Below, piece by piece: positions 9,449-19,004 of a stretch of DNA of 40,177 nt. Every line of letters begins with the position of its first letter. The first letter of the stretch is position 1. Below the pieces are notes generated by a model. The model was not told the DNA's origin. It made no database searches and saw only the letters and a program-made list of their open reading frames with translations. Made by a program: the position numbers and the translations under genes. The DNA is from Patescibacteria group bacterium (lineage in GTDB: Bacteria > Patescibacteriota > Minisyncoccia > Phycocordibacterales > Phycocordibacteraceae), in assembly GCA_019744845.1 (NCBI GenBank), contig JAIETW010000001.1, positions 241,999 to 282,175 on the forward strand, read 5' to 3'.

Positions 9449-10068
9449 TATCCAAGTTCTTCGCGTGGAATTGCTCCCTCACGCAAAATGCGTGGCGTAT
9501 CGCCGTGGGCAAACGATATCACCGTAGAGGACACTCCTCCTCCGCATTCACCTCCATCAATAATTACGGATACGTGTTCAATGTCAGGGCCAAAGTGTTC
9601 AATCATACTTTGGATGTCGCGCGGTGTAGGAATGCCCGCACGGTTCGCGCTCGTAGAAGTAATTGGTCCACCAAAGGCTGCACCAAGTGCACGTGAGAAC
9701 GTGTCACCAGGCACACGAATACCGACCGCATCATTCAAAAGCACTTCTTTCGGTGCATGCTCTGTCGCGGGGAGTACGAGGGTAAGTGCGCCTGGCAGAT
9801 GGCGCTCTGCGATGGCACGGGCCTCAGGAGAAAGTTCTCCATAGCGTTCTATGTGATCAATGGTGGGGACCAATATAGATACTGGCTTCTTCTGTTCACG
9901 GACCTTAAGTGTACGCAGACGCACAAGCGCGTCAGGATCAAGCGCGTTCACCCCGAAGCCGTAAATGGTATCGGTGGGATAGATGATTATCCCTCCCTGA
10001 GCAAGAGCTTCAGCCGCTGCCCGTGCAGCCTCTTCAAGGTTTTCGTCAGTTAAACGTATGATCTTCAT
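9445..10068 (-). CDS. tsaC: L-threonylcarbamoyladenylate synthase (Sua5/YciO/YrdC)
   Basis: 207 aa; [20 protein letters not shown]...[13 protein letters not shown]...[10 protein letters not shown]...VGIRVPGD...[17 protein letters not shown]. Confidence 0.9.
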   Translation of the reverse strand: MKIIRLTDENLEEAARAAAEALAQGGIIIYPTDTIYGFGVNALDPDALVRLRTLKVREQKKPVSILVPTIDHIERYGELSPEARAIAERHLPGALTLVLPATEHAPKEVLLNDAVGIRVPGDTFSRALGAAFGGPITSTSANRAGIPTPRDIQSMIEHFGPDIEHVSVIIDGGECGGGVSSTVISFAHGDTPRILREGAIPREELGY

Positions 10069-10118
10069 ACGGTTTGAATACTATCTGAAAGTGCGATATT
10101 GTGCGAGGGCCGTAGCAT

Positions 10119-10194
10119 GCGCGGTTAGCTCAGTTGGTAGAGCATTCCCTTGACGTGGGAAGGGTCAGAGGTTCGAATCCTCTATCGCGCACCA
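10119..10194 (+). tRNA. tRNA-Val(GAC), CCA encoded
   Basis: GCGCGGT TA GCTCAGTTGGTAGAGC ATTCCC TTGACGT GGGAAG ... GGTTCGAATCC ... ATCGCGC A CCA; 7-bp acceptor and cloverleaf close. Confidence 0.95.
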
Positions 10195-10195
10195 A

Positions 10196-11968
10196 TCATT
10201 CCTCCAAGAAGCCGCCGGCCTGATGGTTCCAGAGGTCTGCGTAGACTCCCTTCTTTGCAATAAGATCGTCGTGCGTCCCGTCTTCAATAATCTTTCCTTG
10301 AGAGAAGATGATAAGACGATCCATGGCACGAAGTGTGGACAGACGATGAGCAACCGCAATCACCGTACGTCCTTCCATCAGATTGAGAAGTGCTTTCTGC
10401 ACAAGCACCTCGCTTTCACTATCAAGAGCACTGGTGGCCTCATCAAGAAGGAGGATTGGCGCGTTCTTGAGAAGTGCACGGGCAATCACAATGCGCTGGC
10501 GCTGGCCTCCGGAGAGCTTAATACCGCGCTCGCCTACCAATGATTCATAGCCTCCCGGGAGCTTTTCAATAAATTCATGTGCCTGTGCCTGTGTTGCAGC
10601 GGCAATTACTTCTTCGCGGGTGGCCTCCGGTCTACTGTAGGCAATATTTTCATGAATCGTGCGATGGAAAAGGGATGGCTCCTGTGGTACCACCGCAATC
10701 TTTTCGCGCAAACTTTCTTTGGTGACCTCTGCAATATTTTCGTCTCCAAGGAGAATGGCGCCGCCACTCAAGTCATAGTGACGAAGAAGAAGCTTCACGA
10801 GTGTGGTTTTTCCGGCACCACTTCTACCGACGAGACCGACGCGCTGCCCCGCAGGGATAGTGAAGGAGAGATTGTTAAACACCTCTGTTCCTTCATACTT
10901 AAACGACACCTTATCAAACGCAATGCTTGCCTCTGTAAGCGCAAGTGTGCTCGCGCCCTCCCGATCCGACACGGTGTGCGGGCGCACAATATCTGCAAGA
11001 CTCTCTGAAAGCTGACCCCATACCTCCGTAAAGTGATTGAACTGACTTCCGAGGAAGATAAAGCGTTCTTCAAGAAGCCATACCATCGCAAGCATAAGAA
11101 CGACATCTCCTGGCGTGAGTACCCCCTGTATGGCGAGATACACCGACGCAAACACAATTGCCGCCATGAAGAAGTTGATAATCACTCCGTTCCAGAGAAG
11201 AGTCCATTCACCAAACTGCCAGTTCTTCATACCGAGCTCGCGACGTTTCAAAAGGAAGGTCTTCAAGCGAATATCTTCAAAGTTACGCTTTGCAAATTCA
11301 TGCACCGAAAGAATATTGGTGAGAGAGTCTACGGTTGCACCATTCAACTCAGTTTCTGCATCCTGTGCAGCAATAGAAAGCGGAATACGCTTTTTTGAGT
11401 AGTAGTAGTTGTACGGAATGATAATGACAAAGAGACTGAGAAGAATGAAGCCGATGAGTGGGCTTGTGAGAAAGACCACAATAAAACTAGTAAGCACTGA
11501 GATCACGAACGAAAGGAGCTGCCAGAGGAACCCTTCCACCATGTCTCGTGCACCATCCCCCGCTTGTTTAATGCGGCTCAAGAGCGATCCTGCAAAACGA
11601 TCAGAGAAATATTGATAGCTGTGTCGTGAAAGGTGCGCAAAGAGTGCAGAGCGCGCCGTCGCACGTACACCCGTGGCCCATCGCATACCCGCAAACCCGC
11701 TTCCACGCCACAGCAGGTGACCAGTGAGTGCAATTACAAAATAGAGAGTCACTGCCCACACGAGTGGCATGTAAATACCATCATTTAGCATGAACGCACT
11801 GTCGGTAATGAGCTTATAGAGGTATGGAGCGACGCCATTGGTGATGGCCGCAAGCGTTACAAAGAAGGTCGCAAGGAGTGCCATCTTCCTATGAGGACGA
11901 GAGATGAAGAGAAAAAACGAAATTGGATTCAATTTCGTTGGGAGGTCATCACGCCACATAGATTTCAT
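10196..11968 (-). CDS. ABC transporter, fused permease/ATP-binding protein (exporter type)
   Basis: 590 aa; Walker A GRSGAGKTTL, signature LSGGQRQRIVIARALLKNAPILLLDEATSALD; N-terminal TM domain. Confidence 0.92.
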   Translation of the reverse strand: MKSMWRDDLPTKLNPISFFLFISRPHRKMALLATFFVTLAAITNGVAPYLYKLITDSAFMLNDGIYMPLVWAVTLYFVIALTGHLLWRGSGFAGMRWATGVRATARSALFAHLSRHSYQYFSDRFAGSLLSRIKQAGDGARDMVEGFLWQLLSFVISVLTSFIVVFLTSPLIGFILLSLFVIIIPYNYYYSKKRIPLSIAAQDAETELNGATVDSLTNILSVHEFAKRNFEDIRLKTFLLKRRELGMKNWQFGEWTLLWNGVIINFFMAAIVFASVYLAIQGVLTPGDVVLMLAMVWLLEERFIFLGSQFNHFTEVWGQLSESLADIVRPHTVSDREGASTLALTEASIAFDKVSFKYEGTEVFNNLSFTIPAGQRVGLVGRSGAGKTTLVKLLLRHYDLSGGAILLGDENIAEVTKESLREKIAVVPQEPSLFHRTIHENIAYSRPEATREEVIAAATQAQAHEFIEKLPGGYESLVGERGIKLSGGQRQRIVIARALLKNAPILLLDEATSALDSESEVLVQKALLNLMEGRTVIAVAHRLSTLRAMDRLIIFSQGKIIEDGTHDDLIAKKGVYADLWNHQAGGFLEE

Positions 11969-12012
11969 GCTCTCTAGTATACCGCGTCTAAATACGTTAT
12001 AACGGCCTATAT

Positions 12013-12861
12013 ATGGCTCGTACCGTAATCCTCTATCACGGTGACTGCCCCGATGGCTTCGGGGGTGCCTTTGCTGCCTGGAAGAAGTTTGGCGGTGCTG
12101 CAGAGTATGTGCCCGTAAAGCATGGGCGCCCTGTGCCGGATGGACTTGCAGATGCAGATCTGTACTTCATAGACTTCGTCTACAAGAAACCGGAGATGGA
12201 TCAGATTGCGAAAGAGGCAGCATCTCTCGTCGTGCTTGATCATCATGAAGGTGTGCGCGATGTAGTGGAATCTCTTCCACACCATATATATGATGCGAAT
12301 CGTTCAGGGGCGACTATTGCCTGGAGCTACTTCCATCCTCAAACCCCTGTCCCTACCCTGCTCTCGTATGTAGAGGACGGAGATCTCTATCGTTTTGTGC
12401 TTCCAGATGCCCGTGCACTCCTCTCCTATATATATACGGAGCCGTTCACCTTTGACTCCTGGGACACTATTGCCAGTGAGTTGGAGAACCCTGAGAAGCG
12501 AGCAGAGATGATTGCACGGGGAGAAATCTACCGTCGCCATTCTGATCTCATCATTGATGAGCTTGTAACTGACGCAAAGCTCGTGAAGTTTGAGGGCTAC
12601 ACCTGCTACTTCGCTCCTACCCTAAGTATCTTTGCATCTGATCTTGGAAATCGTCTTGCAAAGAAACGCGGACCCCTTGCCCTTGCCGTGCAAGCACGAC
12701 CCGACGGCCTTCGTGTCTCACTTCGTGGAGATGGTTCCGTAGATGTATCAAAGATTGCACAAAAGTATGGTGGCAATGGCCACCCGAACGCATCCGCATT
12801 CTCGCTTCCATGGGGCACTCCTATCCCTTGGGAAGAAGTCTATGAAGATCCTCGCAATTGA
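12013..12861 (+). CDS. DHH-family phosphoesterase (DHH/DHHA1)
   Basis: 282 aa; ILYHGDCPDGFGGAFAAW, VVLDHHEG, C-terminal GGNGHPNASAFSLP. Confidence 0.82.
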   Translation: MARTVILYHGDCPDGFGGAFAAWKKFGGAAEYVPVKHGRPVPDGLADADLYFIDFVYKKPEMDQIAKEAASLVVLDHHEGVRDVVESLPHHIYDANRSGATIAWSYFHPQTPVPTLLSYVEDGDLYRFVLPDARALLSYIYTEPFTFDSWDTIASELENPEKRAEMIARGEIYRRHSDLIIDELVTDAKLVKFEGYTCYFAPTLSIFASDLGNRLAKKRGPLALAVQARPDGLRVSLRGDGSVDVSKIAQKYGGNGHPNASAFSLPWGTPIPWEEVYEDPRN

Positions 12862-13999
12862 AACAAGCTGCGACGAGACCGCCATCACCATACTTGAGGC
12901 GACAGGCGGAGAGGGTGATGCCACCTTTCGTATTCGCGGGAATGCACTGCTCTCACAAATAGATATTCATAAAGAGTACGGTGGTGTGTTTCCTGCACTT
13001 GCCAAGCGTGCGCATGCAATAAATCTCACCCCGCTCCTGACTGCCGCACTCAAAGATGCCGATATGCTTAACGAGGGATCAGTCTCTCTTTCTCCCGACG
13101 CCGCAACCTTTCTTGCTCGTGAGTATGAGCTCGCAGAAGAATTGAAGGCATTTCTGAGCGCCCACGCCACTCCTGATATAGACGTGATTGCAGTCACGTA
13201 TGGTCCTGGTCTTGAGCCCGCGCTCTGGGTAGGCGTGAACTTCGCGCAGGCACTCGCTCGTGCCTGGAACAAACCGCTTGTCCCTGTAGATCACATGGAA
13301 GGACACTTGCTCGCCTCTCTTGTAGAGGGTGATCTAAAAGAATTCACGTTGCGTGGCGTTGATCTTCCTGTGCTTTCACTTCTCGTCTCGGGAGGACACA
13401 CGGAACTGATACAGATGCCTTCATGGCTCTCCTACACACTCCTCGGTTCTACGCGCGATGACGCAGTAGGTGAAGCATTTGATAAGGTTGCGCGTATTCT
13501 TGGGCTTCCGTATCCAGGAGGACCAGAAGTATCAAAGCTTGCAGAACGTATGCGAGGCACACCCTCTACCGTGACGCTTCCACGCCCTATGATCACGTCT
13601 GATGATCTGGATTTCTCCTACAGCGGACTCAAAACTGCAGTGTTGTATATGGTGAAAGGTCGCGAGCTCTCAGAAGACGAGAAAGCAACGATTGCACGTG
13701 AGTTTGAAGACGCAGCAATAGACGTACTCTGGGCAAAGTCATCTCGTGCACTGCAAGAGAGTGGTGCAAAAACGCTTGCGGTTGGTGGAGGGGTATCTGC
13801 AAACACACACTTGCGACGCTTCTTTGCAGAAAAGATTGCACACGAGTATCCAGAGGTTACACTTCGTTTCCCTCCTACTGGCTTCACTGGAGACAATGCC
13901 ATCATGATCGGCGTGGCCGGATATTTCCGCGCCCTTCGGAAGGAGTTTGCGGAGCCAGGAACCGTTCGTGCCTCAGGGACCCTTGCCCTCCATCAATAG
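12842..13999 (+). CDS. tsaD: tRNA N6-adenosine threonylcarbamoyltransferase
   Basis: MKILAIETSCDETAITILE...VTYGPGLEPALWVGVNFAQALA...VPVDHMEGHLLA...LLVSGGHTEL...DDAVGEAFDKVARILGLPYPGGP...VGGGVSANTHLR; overlaps the preceding CDS by 20 bp. Confidence 0.95.
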   Translation: MKILAIETSCDETAITILEATGGEGDATFRIRGNALLSQIDIHKEYGGVFPALAKRAHAINLTPLLTAALKDADMLNEGSVSLSPDAATFLAREYELAEELKAFLSAHATPDIDVIAVTYGPGLEPALWVGVNFAQALARAWNKPLVPVDHMEGHLLASLVEGDLKEFTLRGVDLPVLSLLVSGGHTELIQMPSWLSYTLLGSTRDDAVGEAFDKVARILGLPYPGGPEVSKLAERMRGTPSTVTLPRPMITSDDLDFSYSGLKTAVLYMVKGRELSEDEKATIAREFEDAAIDVLWAKSSRALQESGAKTLAVGGGVSANTHLRRFFAEKIAHEYPEVTLRFPPTGFTGDNAIMIGVAGYFRALRKEFAEPGTVRASGTLALHQ

Positions 14000-14027
14000 G
14001 AGGTATCTGGTACACTTGGCTTCACAT

Positions 14028-16205
14028 ATGGACGAAAAGTTCAAAAAACCCTACGACCCGGCCGCTACAGAACCGCGTATCTATGCGGAATGGGAGAAGA
14101 GCGGGTACTTTAATCCCGACAACCTTCCTGGGGAACGCTCCGATACCTATACGATCATGATGCCGCCGCCAAATGCGACCGGCGTGCTTCACATGGGTCA
14201 TGCGCTTGGTCTCACGATTGAAGATATCCTCATTCGCTATAACCGCCTCCGCGGAAAGGCTACACTCTGGCTTCCAGGTACTGACCATGCCGCAATTGCG
14301 ACTCAGTCAAAGGTGGAGAAAGATATTCAGAAGACGGAAAAGAAAAATCGTCATGATCTTGGACGCGAAGAACTTCTTCGCAGGATTGGAGAGTTTGTAG
14401 AAGAAAGTCGCGCCACCATTCAAGGACAGGTACGTGTCATGGGTGCATCCTGTGACTGGTCACGAGAAGCATTCACGCTTGATATCGCACGTAATCGCGC
14501 CGTGAACGAACTCTTTAAGCGCATGTACACGGCGGGTCTCATTTACCGTGGACACCGCATTGTGAACTGGGATCCAAAAGGTCAGACCACTATTTCTGAT
14601 GATGAGATTGTGTATGAAGAACGTAAGGAGAAGTTTTACTATTTGAAGTACGGTCCGTTCACTATTGGCACGGCACGCCCTGAGACCAAGTTCGGTGATA
14701 AGTATGTGGTGATGCATCCAAATGATGCTCGGTACTCAGAATTCAAAGACGGGCAAAAGATTGATTTGGAATGGATCAATGGCCCTATCACTGCGACCGT
14801 CGTTAAGGACGAGGCAATTGATATGGAGTTTGGTACGGGAGTGATGACGATTACGCCATGGCATGACGTCACTGACTTTGAAATTGCCGAGCGCCACAAC
14901 CTTGATAAGGAACAGATCATAGATGAGCGCGGGAAGCTCCTCCCCGTTGCAGGTGAGTTTGCAGGTATAAAGATCACTGAGGCGCGCGAGAAGATCATTG
15001 AAAAGCTCCGTGTGAAAGGACTGGTAGAAAAGGAGGAGGACTACGTACATAACGTGGCAACTGCAGAGCGTACCGGAGGAATGGTTGAGCCACAGATCAA
15101 ACTCCAGTGGTTTATTGGAGTGAACCGCCCGTTCACGATAGATCACTCAGAGATTCCTGGAATTGAGGCGGGTAGCACCGTCACGCTTAAGGAAATTATG
15201 CGCGCATCCGTCGCAGACGGTGGTGTGCGCATTGTGCCCGATCACTTTAATAAGACGTACTTCCACTGGATAGATAACCTTCGTGACTGGTGTATCAGCC
15301 GCCAGATCTGGTACGGACATCGTGTGCCTGTATGGTATCGCGGCGAAGAGGTTGCAGTCGGAGAAGCACCGACTGGTGAAGGGTGGACGCAAGATGAGGA
15401 CACGCTTGATACGTGGTTCTCCTCTGGTGCGTGGACCTTTTCTACACTCGGATGGCCCGATATCACAGGCGACCTCCGCCGCTTCCATCCTACGAACGTA
15501 CTTGAGACTGGCTACGACATTCTTTTCTTCTGGATTGCCCGCATGATTCTCATGAGCGGGTTTGCGCTCGGGCAGGTTCCCTTCCGCGATGTATACCTCC
15601 ACGGCATCGTGCGTGACGCGCAGGGTCGCAAGTTCTCTAAATCTCTTGGAAACGGTATTGATCCTATTGATGTGGCACAGAAGTATGGTGCGGACGCCGC
15701 ACGCATGAGCCTTATCGTCGGTAACACCCCAGGAACTGATTTCCGTCTTTCGGAAGACAAGATTAAAGGCTACAAACACTTCGCAAATAAGCTCTGGAAC
15801 ATTGCACGCTTTGTGTTTGAAAACGGGAAGTTTGATGGAGATGTGTCTCACGGCACAATCACCGAGGCAGATACCACACTTCTTTCTGAGTTTGAAACCC
15901 TCGCCACAGAAGTGACGAAAGATATTGATGAATACCGCATCTACATGGCTGCTGAGAAGCTCTATCACTATATCTGGAGTCGTTTTGCCGCAGAGATTCT
16001 TGAAGAGAGTAAACTTCTCATCAAAGAGGGCGGGCCTGCTGCTGAATCTCGCCAGACCACATTGGTACATATCCTTGCGAACGTACTCATACTTCTCCAC
16101 CCATTTATGCCGTTTGTGACTGAGGAAATATGGCAGAGCATTCCCCCTCCCCCAGGCACCAAGAAGCGAGATCTTCTCATGGTTGCGTCTTGGCCGGTCA
16201 AATAG
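14028..16205 (+). CDS. valS: Valyl-tRNA synthetase
   Basis: PPPNATGVLHMGHALGLTIEDILIRY, WLPGTDHAAIATQ, KFSKSLGNGIDPIDVAQKYGADAARMSL; start at MDEKFKKPYDP with TGGTACACT 11 nt upstream. Confidence 0.95.
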   Translation: MDEKFKKPYDPAATEPRIYAEWEKSGYFNPDNLPGERSDTYTIMMPPPNATGVLHMGHALGLTIEDILIRYNRLRGKATLWLPGTDHAAIATQSKVEKDIQKTEKKNRHDLGREELLRRIGEFVEESRATIQGQVRVMGASCDWSREAFTLDIARNRAVNELFKRMYTAGLIYRGHRIVNWDPKGQTTISDDEIVYEERKEKFYYLKYGPFTIGTARPETKFGDKYVVMHPNDARYSEFKDGQKIDLEWINGPITATVVKDEAIDMEFGTGVMTITPWHDVTDFEIAERHNLDKEQIIDERGKLLPVAGEFAGIKITEAREKIIEKLRVKGLVEKEEDYVHNVATAERTGGMVEPQIKLQWFIGVNRPFTIDHSEIPGIEAGSTVTLKEIMRASVADGGVRIVPDHFNKTYFHWIDNLRDWCISRQIWYGHRVPVWYRGEEVAVGEAPTGEGWTQDEDTLDTWFSSGAWTFSTLGWPDITGDLRRFHPTNVLETGYDILFFWIARMILMSGFALGQVPFRDVYLHGIVRDAQGRKFSKSLGNGIDPIDVAQKYGADAARMSLIVGNTPGTDFRLSEDKIKGYKHFANKLWNIARFVFENGKFDGDVSHGTITEADTTLLSEFETLATEVTKDIDEYRIYMAAEKLYHYIWSRFAAEILEESKLLIKEGGPAAESRQTTLVHILANVLILLHPFMPFVTEEIWQSIPPPPGTKKRDLLMVASWPVK

Positions 16206-16222
16206 CCTGCTAGAATGGTCTC

Positions 16223-16936
16223 ATGCCTGCGGGAGAGACCATTGCGTACGCACTTATTGGTGGAGTTCTGCCCGCCCTGGTGTGGCTTGACTTCCTTCTT
16301 CAGGAAGATCGTCGTTGTCCTGAACCACGCTGGCTGGTCGCAGTCGCCTTTATCGTCGGTATGGTCTGTGTGCCGCTTGTCATTCCGCTAGAACACATTG
16401 CCTACGAGCGCCTTCCTGAAGGTCTTCCTACCATCATTGCGTGGTCAATGATTGAGGAGACGATGAAGTATCTGCTTGCGGCAATCTTCGTGCTTTCCCA
16501 TGCCGCAGCTCGCCAATCCACGCACATTGTGACCTCCATGATCACGGTTGCGCTCGGATTTGCCGCCGCAGAAAACGCCTTCTTCCTCATTGATCCTATT
16601 TCTCAGGGTCAGTTTATTGATGGTCTCGTTACTGGAAACCTTCGCTTCGTTGGTGCCACTCTTCTTCATGTGGTGGCATCATCTGCGATTGGATTTGCAC
16701 TTGCATTCTCTTTGAATTCAAGTCGCCGAGTACGTATGGCGGCCGCATCGTTCGGACTTATCCTTGCAATCGCATTGCATGCGCTATTTAACTACTTTAT
16801 TATTCAAGAAGATGGCTCTCACACGCTCCTCGCGTTCTTTACGGTGTGGACCGGAGCAGTCGTCTTCTTTGCCGCGTTTGAAGTCTTAAAATATTTCAGA
16901 TACCGTAACTTACCAGCGAATACTTGCGAAACATGA
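16223..16936 (+). CDS. PrsW-family intramembrane metalloprotease-like protein
   Basis: 237 aa polytopic protein; MIEETMKYLL, GFAAAENAFFL and downstream TM histidine segments as in PrsW/CPBP-like families. Confidence 0.72.
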   Translation: MPAGETIAYALIGGVLPALVWLDFLLQEDRRCPEPRWLVAVAFIVGMVCVPLVIPLEHIAYERLPEGLPTIIAWSMIEETMKYLLAAIFVLSHAAARQSTHIVTSMITVALGFAAAENAFFLIDPISQGQFIDGLVTGNLRFVGATLLHVVASSAIGFALAFSLNSSRRVRMAAASFGLILAIALHALFNYFIIQEDGSHTLLAFFTVWTGAVVFFAAFEVLKYFRYRNLPANTCET

Positions 16937-17424
16937 AAAAGCGCTCTTTCTTCCAGAAGCTCACCGGTGGCGTTCCTCTGAACGACGATTTTGACGATTT
17001 TGAGGAAGAACAGGATCCCGCCCCACGTCCAGGGCTTCCAGGACGCGAGCAGGCAGCACAGCGCGTGATGTCCTACCACGAAGAAGAGCCTACCGAAGGT
17101 CAGCTCCCTATTGATATGTATCAGACGCAGGATGAGATCATCATCCGCACCTTTATCGCTGGCGTACGTCCTGATGAAATGAATGTCTCCATTAGCCGCG
17201 ACATGGTGGTGATTGAAGGATCACGTCAGGAGCGTGAGCAGGTCACCGATGGCGACTACTTTAGCCGTGAACTCTTCTGGGGATCATTCACACGAACCAT
17301 TCTTCTTCCCGAAGAAGTAGACGTAGATACCTGTACCGCAACGGCAAAGGATGGTCTTTTGACCCTCGTGCTTCCAAAGCTTGATAAGGCACGTCAGACC
17401 AAGCTTAAGGTTCGCGTAGGCTAA
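16933..17424 (+). CDS. Hsp20/alpha-crystallin family small heat-shock protein
   Basis: QLPIDMYQTQDEIIIRTFIAGVRPDEMNVSISRDMVVIEGSRQ...SFTRTILLPEEVDVDTCTATAKDGLLTLVLPK. Confidence 0.9.
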   Translation: MKKRSFFQKLTGGVPLNDDFDDFEEEQDPAPRPGLPGREQAAQRVMSYHEEEPTEGQLPIDMYQTQDEIIIRTFIAGVRPDEMNVSISRDMVVIEGSRQEREQVTDGDYFSRELFWGSFTRTILLPEEVDVDTCTATAKDGLLTLVLPKLDKARQTKLKVRVG

Positions 17425-18518
17425 AGCACTTTTGTCTCAAGTGGTGGCGGTGTATTCACCTGCATCACCGTAAATCCGATTCGCCCGATGGTCTGCCCAC
17501 CGGGCGTTTCTACAGACACTCTCCACTTCCCAGTAACAAGATTTGATTTCCAGGAGTAGCCACGGTATCCGCCTTCTCGTCCTCCCGTCATCGGGAATGA
17601 GACATTACTTTCAGTAATCCAGCGGCGAGACGTTGGATTGTAATATTCCCATCGGTGCACGATCGCACCTCCACGAAGATTGCCTGGTGCGGCAACCGCA
17701 CTATATGCATACAACGTTTCTCCTGGTGTGGTCTCTATGGTTTCTTCAAAGACCCACCATGGCTCAGGTGCCTCGTCAGTGACTCTGTAGCCGTTCCCTT
17801 CACGTACGAGTGAGTGATAGATGCCTGCGTCTTTAAGCGCGAGCGGAATAGGAGGAATGAGGCCCGCAAAATAGGAAACATTAACCACCAAAAGCACTGC
17901 GGCAGTGGTGATCATCACGCTTCGTACTTCTCCTCGAAAGCGTGCGGGATTGAATACCGAAAGAACCCACAAGAAAAGAGCGAACACCCCTACTGCAATT
18001 CCGGTACTTCCAAGAAACGACCACGGACCTATGAAACCAGTGTAGAACGGGAAGGCGAACACTGCGTAGGCGTACAGCGCAAAGAAAAGTAGGGTCGTCT
18101 GGAAGATAAGAAAGTGCTTATACATGCGAAAGTATTCATTCCCTGCATAGATAAGTCCGAGAATAATAAGGAAAGGCCATGAGACGAGAATGACAGAATG
18201 TGTTGCATAGAACACGGTGAATCCAGAGAAGAGGCCTCCGAATGCATACTGCACTGCAAGCGGGAAAAGTACCGAGAGTGCTTTCTTCCATCTGATCTCT
18301 GAGTCATGACAGGAGGCCGTCGCGTGCGCACCAAGCACCGACACGACGGCGAGTGTGAGATACCCTGCAAATACGAGTACTACTATTGAGAGTGGCAAAA
18401 GCCCAAAGGTAAGAAAGTCAGTGACGAATCCGAACGCGAAAAGGACCGCGCCTAGTTTGCGTTCATTTCTCGCTGCAAATGAAAGTATCCTATCGAAGAG
18501 GTTCATCGATGGACTCAT
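17421..18518 (-). CDS. Polytopic membrane protein with C-terminal DUF2914-like domain
   Basis: 365 aa; multiple TM helices, then GETLYAYSAVAAPGNLRGGAIVHRWEYYNPTSRRWITESNVSFPMTGGREGGYRGYSWKSNLVTGKWRVSVETPGGQTIGRIGFTV. Confidence 0.7.
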   Translation of the reverse strand: MSPSMNLFDRILSFAARNERKLGAVLFAFGFVTDFLTFGLLPLSIVVLVFAGYLTLAVVSVLGAHATASCHDSEIRWKKALSVLFPLAVQYAFGGLFSGFTVFYATHSVILVSWPFLIILGLIYAGNEYFRMYKHFLIFQTTLLFFALYAYAVFAFPFYTGFIGPWSFLGSTGIAVGVFALFLWVLSVFNPARFRGEVRSVMITTAAVLLVVNVSYFAGLIPPIPLALKDAGIYHSLVREGNGYRVTDEAPEPWWVFEETIETTPGETLYAYSAVAAPGNLRGGAIVHRWEYYNPTSRRWITESNVSFPMTGGREGGYRGYSWKSNLVTGKWRVSVETPGGQTIGRIGFTVMQVNTPPPLETKVL

Positions 18519-18519
18519 G

Positions 18520-18592
18520 TGCTTGGACCCGGGCTCGAACCGGGGACCCCTTCCTCTTCAGGGAAGTGCTCTACCAACTGAGCTATCCAAGC
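18520..18592 (-). tRNA. tRNA-Phe(GAA), CCA not encoded
   Basis: GCTTGGA TA GCTCAGTTGGTAGAGC ACTTCC CTGAAGA GGAAG ... CCCCGGTTCGAGCCCGGG TCCAAGC A; followed by C then ATG of the 17421..18518 ORF. Confidence 0.95.
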
Positions 18593-18634
18593 AGGTACGG
18601 GGTACTGTACCTTAAAACCCCGTCTCCGTGAAGT

Positions 18635-18907
18635 CTACATTCCGAACTGTTCCCGGTACTGCTCAAAGAGGCGCTGGAAGTCCTCAGGACGCATTTCTGC
18701 GGCTCCGGTAAACATGTTCAAGAGCGGTGCAAGATACGTCATCGTGATGTAATAGCCACCTGCAAAGATGACGAGCCAGATAACTATACGGATGACACCA
18801 TGAATAAATGCGTCCCGACGCATCGCCTTAAGTATCTTGTTGTTCTCGCGTGTGAGACGAAGAGTCTCCTTTGCCATCTCACCAATTGATTCTGTTTCTT
18901 CGTACAT
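18635..18907 (-). CDS. Small single-TM protein of unknown function (start possibly TTG at 18913)
   Basis: MYEETESIGEMAKETLRLTRENNKILKAMRRDAFIHGVIRIVIWLVIFAGGYYITMTYLAPLLNMF...; between tRNA-Phe and tRNA-Arg. Confidence 0.6.
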   Translation of the reverse strand: MYEETESIGEMAKETLRLTRENNKILKAMRRDAFIHGVIRIVIWLVIFAGGYYITMTYLAPLLNMFTGAAEMRPEDFQRLFEQYREQFGM

Positions 18908-18932
18908 AGCCAAAAGTATAGCACTCCACTAG

Positions 18933-19004
18933 TGCCACCAGTAGGAATCGAACCTACATCTAGGGCTTAGGAGTCCCTTGTTCTATCCATTGAACTATGG
19001 CGGC
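18933..19004 (-). tRNA. tRNA-Arg(CCT), CCA not encoded
   Basis: GCCGCCA TA GTTCAATGGATAGAAC A AGGGA CTCCTAA GCCCT AGAT GTAGGTTCGATTCCTAC TGGTGGC A; anticodon CCT. Confidence 0.93.

Noticed and set aside
10165-10359. 64-aa minus-strand ORF across the tRNA-Val 3' half
   Set aside because: Runs through the tRNA and out of frame with the ABC transporter.
15147-16100. 317-aa minus-strand ORF
   Set aside because: Antisense to the unambiguous valS coding sequence; Cys/His/Arg-rich translation resembles no protein family.
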